Part shown: piece by piece, positions 49,601-57,853 of the stretch
How the letters are laid out: each line of letters starts with the position of its first letter
Numbering within the stretch: position 1 is the first letter of the stretch
NCBI GenBank assembly: GCA_014268975.2
Contig: CP077096.1
Location: 3,695,501-3,759,500, forward strand
Source: Pseudomonas wayambapalatensis
GTDB taxonomy: Bacteria; Pseudomonadota; Gammaproteobacteria; Pseudomonadales; Pseudomonadaceae
Length of the DNA: 64,000 bases
Direction of reading: 5' to 3'
Translations under genes and position numbers: made by a program
Notes under the pieces: generated by a model
Databases searched by the model: none
The model's input: the letters and a program-made list of their open reading frames with translations, nothing else
Told to the model about the DNA's origin: nothing

Positions 49601-51986
49601 CGTACTGCAACTGATCGAACTGGGGCAGACGATGACGCGTTTCTACGATCGTGAGAGCGCCCTGCAACTGGCCGTGCTCGGCAAAGCCAACCTCATCAAG
49701 TTGCTCGACTTCCCTTATCGCCTGCAGGAGCAGGCGCTGGAATCGGCGAAACGAGGTCGGGATACCCTGCTCTCGAGCAAACAAATGATCCAGCAGCGTT
49801 TGAACTATTACCAAGGGCTGGTCGATGAAGGGATCACCGACCTGGAGCATGCATCGCGTGCATTCGGCTACATGTCACGGCTGTCTCTTGGCGTGGCAAT
49901 CTCCATGGAGGCCACCTCAGGCGCCATCGATGCCGCCATTCCCACCGTCTTTGGTTTGGCGTTTGGTGGTAACCGACCGGGCAGGGGGGCCGCTGCAAGC
50001 GGAACCTGTTTCAGGATGTTTAGCGAAATAGCCGACATGACCAAGGACGAACTTCGCCTGCAGGCTGACTACCAACTCCGCGCTCAGGAGTGGCAATTCC
50101 AGGCAGATCAAGCGCAACTGGAGCTGCAGGTGCTGGAAAAGCAATTGCAGGAACAGGACATCCATGTCCGCGCCGCCGGGATCGCCGTTGAGGAAGCGAG
50201 GGCGACGCTAGCGGCACACCGCGCCGAATACGAAGTCATGACCACGGTCTTCTCGAGCCATCCGACCTACCTGTGGCTGATCGGAAGGTTGTCGGGCATC
50301 TACAGCAGTGCCTACGACGCCACAGTGTCGCTGTGCCTGATGGCAGAAGCCTGCCTGCAATACGAGTTGGGGGATTTCAGAAGCACCTGGATCCGTACCG
50401 ACGGCTGGCTCGACAACTGGCGCGGCATGCTCGCCGGTGAAGCGCTGGAGCGCGACCTGATACAAATGGACGTGGCGGCGATCAGCAACAACGAACGCCC
50501 ACTGGATATCCGCCTCGACCTATCGCTTTGCACTTGCATGGCCTGGACCACCGAAGAATTGCACAAGCATCTGAAGGCCGGCGAAGTGCCCTTCGACCTG
50601 ACCGCCCGGCATTTCGACGAACAGTATCCAGGCCAGTACCTGCGCCGGATCGAGCGAATCGTGCTGACGTTCAAGAACGGTAAGAAATCTTTGTCCGGCC
50701 CAGTCTCAGCCATGCTGACCCAGACCAAGAACATCGTCCTGCTCAGCAATGAAAGCGCAGGCGCACAGCGACTCTACTCAGCCACCGAAGGTAGCGAGGA
50801 CAGCTTGCTGCGTTACCTTCGACCGAACCAACAAGCGGCTATATGGTCGGCCAAGGAGACCACCCGAAACTTCGATCTGCAGCCCTCACCCAAGGATGAA
50901 ACACGCTATCAACCCTTCGAGGGCACAGGCGCTATCTCGAGCTGGGTACTGTCGTTCCCGAACGCCGACCAGGCCAACAACAATAAAAGGGCGCCTCTGT
51001 ATGATCCTGATGGTAATTGCCTGGTCACCGATATCGAGGTCGAGATCAGTTACACCGCAATGGATGGCGGGGAGTCGTTCAGAAAAGAGGTCAAAGCGCT
51101 AATGGCGAAGACCACAGCGGACGTAGATGCCAAAAACGGGGCTGGCAGAAAGCCAGAGACGGAAAATAAGGCCGACGCGGCATCCAGAAAGCCAGAGGCA
51201 GAACATAAAACCGACGCGGCAGCGACCGCCGAAGCAAAACGTAAAGCCGACGCAGCAGCAGCCAAAGCAAAACGAGCAGCCGACGCAGCGACTGCGGCCG
51301 AAGCAAAACGCCAGGCGCAGCTGGCCCAACAAGCCGCCAAGGCAAAACGCATCGCAGAGGCAGCCGAAAAAGCTGCCAAGGCAAAACGCGAAGCCGAAGC
51401 AGCCCAGAAAGCCGTCGAGGCTAAGCGCAAAGACGCCGCAACCGCTGCTGTCTCTGCAGCCAAACAAGACGAACTCGCGGCACAAAAGGCCGTCAACGCC
51501 GCCGAGGCCGATGCCAAGGTGCCCGTCCTTTCAACCCCCGAAGCGGCGGCTGAGGCCAAAAAAGCCAACGATGCCGTGAACGAAGCGCAAGAAGCTGCCA
51601 GGCGAGCAACAACAGCGCGGACAGCTGCCGACGCCGCAGCGAAATCCAAGCAGTATGAGGAAACCGTTACCCAGGCCAGCAAGGCAAAGCAAGCCGCCGA
51701 ACAGGCGCAGAAGGCTGCGCAAAGTGCGGCCTCGGCGCGCAAAGCTGCAGAGTCTCTGAAAGCCAAAAAAGAAAAACTGGCAGAACTTGTGAAACAAGCG
51801 CAAGCATGGAAAGGCGTTGATAACATCAGAATTCACTACACAAGCCAATACGGTGCCAATCTGGCAACCGGCAAGTTACTAAGCATTGATGGTACCGAGG
51901 TAAAACTGGAAATACGAAGTTATTATAAGGTTAGTACCCTAACCATAAACACATCAGCAATCACCAACATCTCGAAGGGTCGATAG
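43680..51986 (+). CDS. Full-length Tc toxin A component with C-terminal extension
   Basis: TcA forms the pentameric pore that binds the target cell and injects the TcC toxin. This protein has 2768 residues. Shell: residues 1-790 (QAAYLVYLKDMIEALETRAD, LRALGLFRHLQQKYN). Neuraminidase-like region: from about 795 (YLLIDTQVSHEPKTTRLMSA). Receptor-binding region: includes an AT-rich stretch at about 1253-1510. Channel: from about 1970, with a small-residue tip near 2070-2105 (ISMEATSGAIDAAIP). TcB-binding domain: ends FEGTGAISSWVLSFP and YTAMDGG. A normal TcA would stop near residue 2474. Here about 230 Ala/Lys/Glu-rich coiled-coil residues follow, resembling the TolA stalk. A ~58-residue beta-rich end (NIRIHYTSQYGANLATGKLL) suggests an Sm/SH3-like barrel. 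Confidence 0.93.
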   Translation: MNKLFSPTTSNAPASRKDTVTYSNLFPDNTVRCAPGALQANTSQAAYLVYLKDMIEALETRADVTAPITLQQRRPDLMRLKLDERSAKKVLPSLRLLLGVLEQHAQQALPNDQTLQEAVAAKVHLGSVPFHATWESVKAALTLKQLPLLDALRAAELEWPAFIFDHLTLSAQRAATTLSSGFSPQLRSWLLEPSAADSPLKGLTTTQAVSKALALTRKELRELLAVSAIGEYKSTVRLSQHVRAADHYLPSSAVYAAEYVNQSDTALYLTQPDPSDKSVEISGITDDHLYRMERILVIQRALNLNYSEADWLVMAAIWSDDSTDDFALTDNTLRALGLFRHLQQKYNIGPQQYSALICEISVYGTDRERPFYDQLFAPATLEDSGGALAVMKLDGQAFDPQSNNPDDILTVKQLCLAFKVSEPVLCAVLNKVIKAQGLDKPLRSLAVVSACYRLTQLPRLFGLPVEVGLLAIALLEQEQPACMAQLAGWPSLAAEPSEADIVDVIVAVMDTVEWLKQQPWSVDQLYLALQTELPLLRPHCKTICEAVISDESQLLAALQHALQLDNVAQVLPLLRWVGLDTNELRRRIATLQQCYNGQRLPIDDCFTEDDLNDWALLDRHAAFVKMLGLSAGTITKLLEKPDCFDLLDETGTVLRELDLTVVYMLSRYKALLTRCPSTHSESALLDYLADRASTASDPVSAADQAKAWASLEAVLGEAKGSLEGLTTLSPPATVGELDRLLRLLDLSKRHGLSVDALVGLRQLPGTHDHAPFQQAATTVRQSCTDKQRKALDEQLSVAWRDALVNWMLAVWVPADSQRSWIKSPQALADYLLIDTQVSHEPKTTRLMSAIASAQRYLHQIYSRQEKGYRDTQLSEAERDEWQLYASRYENWKLRQQVRNEPHNFIDPTRRIRKTTAFTELENLLAQGKCQPLDIQQAMVSYLSSFEKLSNIQPISAYVDGTSPLTDTYHFIGKSNVEPVEYYWRTLDMSQRDQNNAPSMLAWGEWQKLSLTVSGELATTTLPNINGSNDDDARERIELIRPVIIAGRRYAVWVEWGATALAMGKDNKPSGYYPLKVCFAFQQTDGAWSPANTLLHLDGTGPGAAFDFTQNAPKQTLGTAENYPSLRTKAFVPGLCVMVNTMGIRQHDPWLTVMLFDAHPDHFAKGTAKADWKPDHDYFLVSKDLLLLEPKHLDTQRSGSRPIEAALVKDWVQFFHDPRTVQHPYVGAVLALEERDEGSEAFTWTSHAEALFKTRLDVTNKGRANIEATLKGNHTEQLITVKSDSHFKTKPGQYELEPNIIKSTFDNEKITFEINELITFDKTKKSHSAVESLKLEERSDPTRDSIISSLAKHTTLTQNEETKYILLSTSHNSKKYLWLEFDNKNDSPCHLGQGLYITTTQAWGSPLKFIHICTYHTELNDLQMPYSADFTIASPDVLRSELKADSAKKIRALLTTSIDPDIKPNWALSQHEQSLLNELNLNDLKDFAKNATTKDAFQAFSRTLLKVRYTTQNDYNRKMGLAEEGGADTRLSVADAIARARTNNNADVMNAYIDEETAAILADIGSAPNGIALDAAVRLRHLHPEACRRILLCLDPNHLLVLEDVLIADGRGQIDYRVPISSEITRFTHKLELYDGRELLGSLSQGYALKTLDDDAVPSVQILRNSEQALYLDLHEANRKAPTGQALAIQSLRLNTLFGKQLVALATQSVEAALSWQAQCLPEPRLEAGSTATTVDFRGANGLYFWELFFHAPFLVAWQLRQNREYREAWRWCTRYLFDPYRTWTPSSGNHPPLYWLSQPLSAPAAHGTDETVNDPDLLGYAAPERYRKALHLFVAESWQRQGDDLYRQLTRDTLVEAAICYDKALRLIGVLPEQFSTAPAQALSLADARITNFVPPLNGKLVELRNLLRNRLFNLRHGLTLDGKPASVLQDPNVFNSPSLGYPSASLDTDPAIPVARPVPPCRYAEVRKSADAAVLQLIELGQTMTRFYDRESALQLAVLGKANLIKLLDFPYRLQEQALESAKRGRDTLLSSKQMIQQRLNYYQGLVDEGITDLEHASRAFGYMSRLSLGVAISMEATSGAIDAAIPTVFGLAFGGNRPGRGAAASGTCFRMFSEIADMTKDELRLQADYQLRAQEWQFQADQAQLELQVLEKQLQEQDIHVRAAGIAVEEARATLAAHRAEYEVMTTVFSSHPTYLWLIGRLSGIYSSAYDATVSLCLMAEACLQYELGDFRSTWIRTDGWLDNWRGMLAGEALERDLIQMDVAAISNNERPLDIRLDLSLCTCMAWTTEELHKHLKAGEVPFDLTARHFDEQYPGQYLRRIERIVLTFKNGKKSLSGPVSAMLTQTKNIVLLSNESAGAQRLYSATEGSEDSLLRYLRPNQQAAIWSAKETTRNFDLQPSPKDETRYQPFEGTGAISSWVLSFPNADQANNNKRAPLYDPDGNCLVTDIEVEISYTAMDGGESFRKEVKALMAKTTADVDAKNGAGRKPETENKADAASRKPEAEHKTDAAATAEAKRKADAAAAKAKRAADAATAAEAKRQAQLAQQAAKAKRIAEAAEKAAKAKREAEAAQKAVEAKRKDAATAAVSAAKQDELAAQKAVNAAEADAKVPVLSTPEAAAEAKKANDAVNEAQEAARRATTARTAADAAAKSKQYEETVTQASKAKQAAEQAQKAAQSAASARKAAESLKAKKEKLAELVKQAQAWKGVDNIRIHYTSQYGANLATGKLLSIDGTEVKLEIRSYYKVSTLTINTSAITNISKGR

Positions 51987-52034
51987 CACTTCCTCTCCCC
52001 CAGACTCATACTGTCACCAGACGCTGGAGGCATC

Positions 52035-52241
52035 ATGGATAACCTGAAAAAACTCAAAGTACTGCTCGCCAACAAGTACGGCAAGAAAATCAGCGACCTC
52101 AATAACGATACGCTTATCAGGGAAATAATTGGCAACGATAACAAGCTTGCACTTCATTTGAAAAGCGAATTTGACGTCGACCTGTCTGCCGGCGAACTGG
52201 AACAGGGAGACACCATCGAGTCATTGGCCGATTTACTATGA
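52035..52241 (+). CDS. Acyl-carrier-protein-like small protein without DSL serine
   Basis: This encodes 68 residues; GGAGG lies upstream of the ATG. It begins 48 bases after tcA on the same strand and is less GC-rich than the core genes, like the tcA 3' end. The pattern of an N-terminal helix (NLKKLKVLLANKYGKKISDL), then LALHLKSEFDVDLSAGELEQ and DTIESLADLL, is that of acyl carrier proteins. The EEEFDxxI and TVxxxxDYI segments have clear counterparts. The phosphopantetheine Asp-Ser-Leu is absent: the equivalent stretch reads IIGNDNK and holds no serine. If the fold is right, it cannot carry an acyl group and may act as a binding partner. The fold assignment is inference. Confidence 0.65.
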   Translation: MDNLKKLKVLLANKYGKKISDLNNDTLIREIIGNDNKLALHLKSEFDVDLSAGELEQGDTIESLADLL

Positions 52242-52257
52242 TGTTTTTTTGATCTGC

Positions 52258-52295
52258 ACTCCTTCTCCTGCCTGACGGGTTGGCGGAGAAGGAGT
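52258..52295. terminator. Hairpin between convergent ACP-like and acyl-CoA synthetase genes
   Basis: A perfect 11-bp stem (ACTCCTTCTCC with GGAGAAGGAGT) closes a 16-base loop, between two convergent stops. A run of seven T lies on the left side at 52244-52250, before the stem for plus-strand transcription, so this is not a textbook intrinsic terminator in either direction. Confidence 0.45.
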
Positions 52296-52302
52296 TCGAT
52301 TA

Positions 52303-53967
<1,665 letters not shown>

Positions 53968-54031
53968 GAGTGTCCCTTCTTGTGGTTGTTCTGGGCATGA
54001 CTGAAGCAAGCGGCAATTACTCTGGCGCAGA

Positions 54032-54047
54032 TTTACGTTTACGTAAA
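54032..54047. promoter_or_regulatory. LiuR-like operator 1
   Basis: TTTACGTTTACGTAAA has perfect 7-base inverted arms around TT. It matches, as I remember it, the operator of LiuR, the MerR-family regulator of branched-chain amino acid catabolism in Proteobacteria. It lies 65 bases upstream of the acyl-CoA synthetase start in the divergent promoter region. Confidence 0.7.
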
Positions 54048-54081
54048 GGTGATGATCCAATTGACAGCCCGGAAAGGCAGG

Positions 54082-54097
54082 TTTACGTTAACGTCAA
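54082..54097. promoter_or_regulatory. LiuR-like operator 2
   Basis: TTTACGTTAACGTCAA is a near-perfect dyad with one mismatched pair and is similar to operator 1. The two centres are 50 bases apart. It lies just before a REPIN and 150 bases upstream of liuA. Confidence 0.7.
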
Positions 54098-54104
54098 CCA
54101 CGAG

Positions 54105-54210
54105 CACCGACCCTGTGGGAGCGGACTTGCCCGCGATGAGGCCGGACCAGACAACAGCGCTGGCCGTTCTGACGGGCATCGCGGGCAAGCCCGCTCCCAC
54201 AGGGTCGGTG
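54105..54210. repeat. REPIN in the liuA leader
   Basis: Two 34-base arms (54105-54138 and 54177-54210) are inverted copies with a single mismatch; each contains CCCTGTGGGAGCGG and its REP core. The 38-base loop is unique. It separates the LiuR-like sites from liuA, so the liuA message should begin with, or start just after, a long hairpin. Confidence 0.88.
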
Positions 54211-54246
54211 CAGTACCTCGAATTTCAAGAACAACAAGGTGCCCCC

Positions 54247-55410
54247 ATGCATTACCCGACCCTGAACTTCGCCCTGGGCGAGACCATCGACATGCTCCGC
54301 GACCAGGTACGCACCTTCGCTGCCGCCGAACTCGCCCCGCGCGCGGCGCAGATCGACCACGACAACCTGTTCCCCGCCGACATGTGGCGCAAGTTCGGCG
54401 ACATGGGCCTGCTGGGCATCACCGTCGCGGAGGAATATGGCGGCGCAGGCCTGGGCTACCTGGCCCATGTGGTGTCGATGGAAGAGATCAGCCGTGCCTC
54501 GGCCTCGGTGGCACTGTCCTATGGCGCCCACTCCAACCTCTGCGTCAACCAGATCAACCGCAACGGCACCCATGAACAGAAGCTGAAGTACCTGCCCAAG
54601 CTGATCAGCGGCGAGCACATCGGCGCCCTGGCCATGAGCGAGCCCAATGCCGGCTCCGACGTGGTGTCGATGAAACTGCGCGCCGAGAAACGCGGCGACC
54701 GCTATGTACTCAACGGCAGCAAGACCTGGATCACCAACGGCCCCGACGCCAACACCTACGTGATCTACGCCAAGACCGACCTGGACAAGGGCCCGCACGG
54801 CATCAGCGCATTCATCGTCGAACGTGACTGGAAGGGCTTTTCGCGCAGCAACAAGTTCGACAAGCTGGGCATGCGCGGCTCCAACACCTGCGAGCTGTTC
54901 TTCGATGGCGTCGAAGTGCCGGAAGAAAACATCCTCGGCCAGCTCAATGGCGGTGTGCGTGTGCTGATGAGCGGCCTGGACTACGAGCGCGTGGTGCTCT
55001 CGGGCGGTCCGACCGGCATCATGCAGAGCTGCATGGACCTGGTGGTGCCCTACATCCACGATCGCAAGCAGTTCGGCCAAAGCATCGGCGAATTCCAGCT
55101 GATCCAGGGCAAGATCGCCGACATGTACACCCAGCTCAACGCCAGCCGCGCCTACCTCTACGCCGTGGCCCAGGCCTGCGACCGTGGCGAGACCACGCGC
55201 AAGGACGCCGCCGGGGTGATTCTCTACACCGCTGAACGCGCTACGCAGATGGCCCTGGAAGCGATCCAGATTCTCGGCGGCAACGGCTACATCAACGAAT
55301 TCCCGGCCGGCCGCCTGCTGCGTGACGCCAAACTCTACGAGATCGGTGCCGGCACCAGCGAAATTCGCCGGATGCTGATCGGTCGCGAACTGTTCAACGA
55401 AACCCGCTGA
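54247..55410 (+). CDS. liuA: Isovaleryl-CoA dehydrogenase
   Basis: This FAD-dependent acyl-CoA dehydrogenase oxidises isovaleryl-CoA to 3-methylcrotonyl-CoA in leucine breakdown. It has 387 residues from the ATG at 54247 with AAGGTG upstream; the frame is open to 54049 but that part reads through the REPIN. Family motifs are MGLLGITVAEEYGGAGLGYL, LAMSEPNAGSDVVSMKLRAE, NGSKTWITNGPDANTYVIYA, the catalytic-glutamate region LMSGLDYERVVLSGGPTGIM and IQILGGNGYINEFPAGRLLR. It is first of liuABCD, 19 bases before liuB. Its order and identity match the P. aeruginosa liu operon. Confidence 0.96.
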   Translation: MHYPTLNFALGETIDMLRDQVRTFAAAELAPRAAQIDHDNLFPADMWRKFGDMGLLGITVAEEYGGAGLGYLAHVVSMEEISRASASVALSYGAHSNLCVNQINRNGTHEQKLKYLPKLISGEHIGALAMSEPNAGSDVVSMKLRAEKRGDRYVLNGSKTWITNGPDANTYVIYAKTDLDKGPHGISAFIVERDWKGFSRSNKFDKLGMRGSNTCELFFDGVEVPEENILGQLNGGVRVLMSGLDYERVVLSGGPTGIMQSCMDLVVPYIHDRKQFGQSIGEFQLIQGKIADMYTQLNASRAYLYAVAQACDRGETTRKDAAGVILYTAERATQMALEAIQILGGNGYINEFPAGRLLRDAKLYEIGAGTSEIRRMLIGRELFNETR

Positions 55411-55429
55411 GTACAAGGAGCTGGCGTCC

Positions 55430-57037
55430 ATGGCTACCCTGCACACCCAGATCAACCCGCGCTCGGCTGAGTTCGCCAGCAACAGCGCGGCCATGCTCGA
55501 ACAGGTCGATGCCCTGCGCACCCTGCTGGCCCAGGTCAGCCAGGGCGGCGGGCCCAAGGCCCAGCAGCGCCATACCTCGCGCGGCAAGCTGCTGCCGCGC
55601 GAGCGCATCGACCGCCTGCTCGACCCGGGCTCGGCGTTTCTCGAGATCGGCCAGCTCGCCGCCCATGAGGTGTATGGCGAAGACGTGCCGGCAGCAGGCG
55701 TGATCGCCGGCATCGGCCGCGTCGAAGGGGTCGAGTGCATGATCGTGGCCAACGACGCCACGGTCAAAGGCGGCTCCTACTACCCGCTGACCGTGAAGAA
55801 ACACCTGCGCGCGCAGACCATCGCCCTGCAGAATCGCCTGCCGTGCATCTACCTGGTCGACTCCGGCGGCGCCAACCTGCCACGCCAGGACGAGGTGTTC
55901 CCGGATCGTGAGCACTTCGGACGGATCTTCTTCAATCAGGCCAACATGAGCGCCCTCGGCATTGCGCAGATCGCCGTGGTGATGGGCTCGTGCACTGCCG
56001 GCGGTGCCTATGTGCCGGCCATGGCCGACGAAGCGATCATGGTGCGCCAGCAGGCGACCATCTTCCTCGCCGGCCCGCCGCTGGTGAAGGCCGCCACCGG
56101 CGAGGTGGTGAGCGCCGAAGACCTGGGCGGCGCCGATGTGCATTGCCGCACCAGCGGCGTGGCCGACCACTATGCCGACAACGACGAGCATGCCCTGGCG
56201 ATCGCCCGGCGCAGCGTGGCCAACCTCAACTGGCACAAACTCGGGCGCCTGCAATGCCAGGCACCGATCGCACCGCTGTACGACGCCCAGGAGCTGTACG
56301 GCGTGGTGCCGGCCGATGCCAAGCAACCGTTCGATGTGCGCGAGATCATCGCGCGCCTGGTCGATGGCTCCGTGTTCGATGAATTCAAGGCCCTGTTCGG
56401 CACCACCCTGGTGTGCGGTTTCGCCCACCTGCACGGCTACCCGGTAGCGATCCTGGCCAACAACGGCATCCTCTTTGCCGAGGCTGCGCAAAAAGGCGCG
56501 CACTTCATCGAACTGGCCTGCCAACGCGGCATCCCGCTGTTGTTCCTGCAGAACATCACGGGATTCATGGTCGGCAAGAAATACGAGGAAGGCGGTATCG
56601 CCAAGCACGGCGCCAAGCTGGTGACCGCAGTGGCCTGCGCCCAGGTGCCGAAGTTCACGGTGATCATCGGCGGCAGCTTCGGTGCTGGCAACTACGGCAT
56701 GTGCGGACGCGCCTACGACCCGCGCTTCCTGTGGATGTGGCCTAACGCGCGAATTGGCGTGATGGGCGCCGAACAGGCCGCCGGCGTGCTGGCCCAGGTC
56801 AAGCGCGAGCAGAGCGAGCGCAGTGGCGAGGTGTTCAGCGCCGAGGACGAAAAGCAGCTCAAGCGGCCGATCCTCGACCAATACGAGCGCCAGGGCCACC
56901 CTTACTATTCCAGCGCCCGGCTGTGGGATGACGGCGTCATCGACCCGGCGCAAACCCGTGAAGTGCTGAGCCTTGCCTTGTCCGCTGCGCTGAACGCCCC
57001 GATCGAACAGAGCCGCTTCGGCATTTTCCGGATGTGA
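55430..57037 (+). CDS. liuB: Methylcrotonyl-CoA carboxylase, carboxyltransferase subunit
   Basis: This is the beta subunit of methylcrotonyl-CoA carboxylase. It transfers CO2 from biotin on LiuD to 3-methylcrotonyl-CoA. It has 535 residues, the normal length. Typical features are RGKLLPRERIDRLLDPGSAF, IYLVDSGGANLPRQDEVFPD, VMGSCTAGGAYVPAMADEAI, PLLFLQNITGFMVGKKYEEG and KFTVIIGGSFGAGNYGMCGR, the two crotonase-like oxyanion-hole regions. AAGGAG lies before the start and liuC follows after 3 bases. It works as a complex with LiuD in the cytoplasm. Confidence 0.97.
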   Translation: MATLHTQINPRSAEFASNSAAMLEQVDALRTLLAQVSQGGGPKAQQRHTSRGKLLPRERIDRLLDPGSAFLEIGQLAAHEVYGEDVPAAGVIAGIGRVEGVECMIVANDATVKGGSYYPLTVKKHLRAQTIALQNRLPCIYLVDSGGANLPRQDEVFPDREHFGRIFFNQANMSALGIAQIAVVMGSCTAGGAYVPAMADEAIMVRQQATIFLAGPPLVKAATGEVVSAEDLGGADVHCRTSGVADHYADNDEHALAIARRSVANLNWHKLGRLQCQAPIAPLYDAQELYGVVPADAKQPFDVREIIARLVDGSVFDEFKALFGTTLVCGFAHLHGYPVAILANNGILFAEAAQKGAHFIELACQRGIPLLFLQNITGFMVGKKYEEGGIAKHGAKLVTAVACAQVPKFTVIIGGSFGAGNYGMCGRAYDPRFLWMWPNARIGVMGAEQAAGVLAQVKREQSERSGEVFSAEDEKQLKRPILDQYERQGHPYYSSARLWDDGVIDPAQTREVLSLALSAALNAPIEQSRFGIFRM

Positions 57038-57040
57038 CCC

Positions 57041-57853
57041 ATGAGCGATTTTGCCACCCTCGAAGTGATAAAGGACCCTCGCGGCTTCGCCACCCTGTGG
57101 CTGAGCCGGGAAGACAAGAACAACGCCTTCAACGCCCAGATGATTCGCGAGCTGATCGTTGCCATCGACCAACTGGGCGAAGACAGCCGCCTGCGCTTCG
57201 TGCTGCTGCGTGGCCGTGGCCGGCACTTCAGCGCCGGTGCTGACCTGGCCTGGATGCAGCAGTCGGCGCAATTGGACTTCAATACCAACCTGGACGACGC
57301 CCATGAACTGGGCGAGCTGATGTATGCGCTGCATCGCCTCAAGGCGCCGACCCTGGCCGTGGTCCAGGGCGCCGCATTCGGTGGTGCGCTGGGCCTGATC
57401 AGTTGCTGCGACATGGCCATCGGCGCTGAAGATGCACAGCTGTGTCTGTCGGAGGTCCGCATCGGCCTGGCACCGGCAGTGATCAGCCCGTTCGTGGTCA
57501 AGGCCATCGGTGAGCGTGCCGCTCGCCGCTATGCCCTGACCGCCGAGCGCTTCAGTGGTGCGCGCGCCCGCGAGCTGGGCCTGCTGGCCGAGGTGTACCC
57601 TGCCAGCGAACTGGACACCCAGGTCCAGGCCTGGATCGACAACCTGCTGCTCAACAGCCCTCAGGCCCTGCGCGCCACCAAGGACCTGCTGCGCGAGGTG
57701 GACGATGGCGAACTGAGCCCTGCCCTGCGCCGCTACACCGAGAACACCATCGCCCGCATTCGTGTCAGCCCCGAAGGCCAGGAGGGCCTGAGCGCCTTCC
57801 TGGAAAAACGCCGCCCCGCCTGGCAGCCCGTCGACAAGGAACCTCGCCCATGA
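57041..57853 (+). CDS. liuC: 3-methylglutaconyl-CoA hydratase
   Basis: This crotonase-family enzyme hydrates 3-methylglutaconyl-CoA to HMG-CoA. It has 270 residues. The two oxyanion-hole segments are visible: LLRGRGRHFSAGADLAWMQQ and VVQGAAFGGALGLISCCDMA. SEVRIGLAPAVISPFVVKAI follows, with the glutamate expected for hydratase chemistry. It starts 3 bases after the liuB stop and overlaps liuD by 4 bases, so subunits of the pathway are translated together. Confidence 0.94.
   Translation: MSDFATLEVIKDPRGFATLWLSREDKNNAFNAQMIRELIVAIDQLGEDSRLRFVLLRGRGRHFSAGADLAWMQQSAQLDFNTNLDDAHELGELMYALHRLKAPTLAVVQGAAFGGALGLISCCDMAIGAEDAQLCLSEVRIGLAPAVISPFVVKAIGERAARRYALTAERFSGARARELGLLAEVYPASELDTQVQAWIDNLLLNSPQALRATKDLLREVDDGELSPALRRYTENTIARIRVSPEGQEGLSAFLEKRRPAWQPVDKEPRP

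Noticed and set aside
51160..51760. Short recurrent GCAAAAC/AAAGCCGA patterns that resemble a repeat array
   Set aside because: They are in frame and code Ala/Lys coiled coil; units vary in length and there are no unique spacers, so this is not a CRISPR array.
54049..54246. Upstream in-frame extension of liuA
   Set aside because: It would translate a LiuR-like operator and the REPIN; the ATG at 54247 gives the standard 387-residue enzyme.
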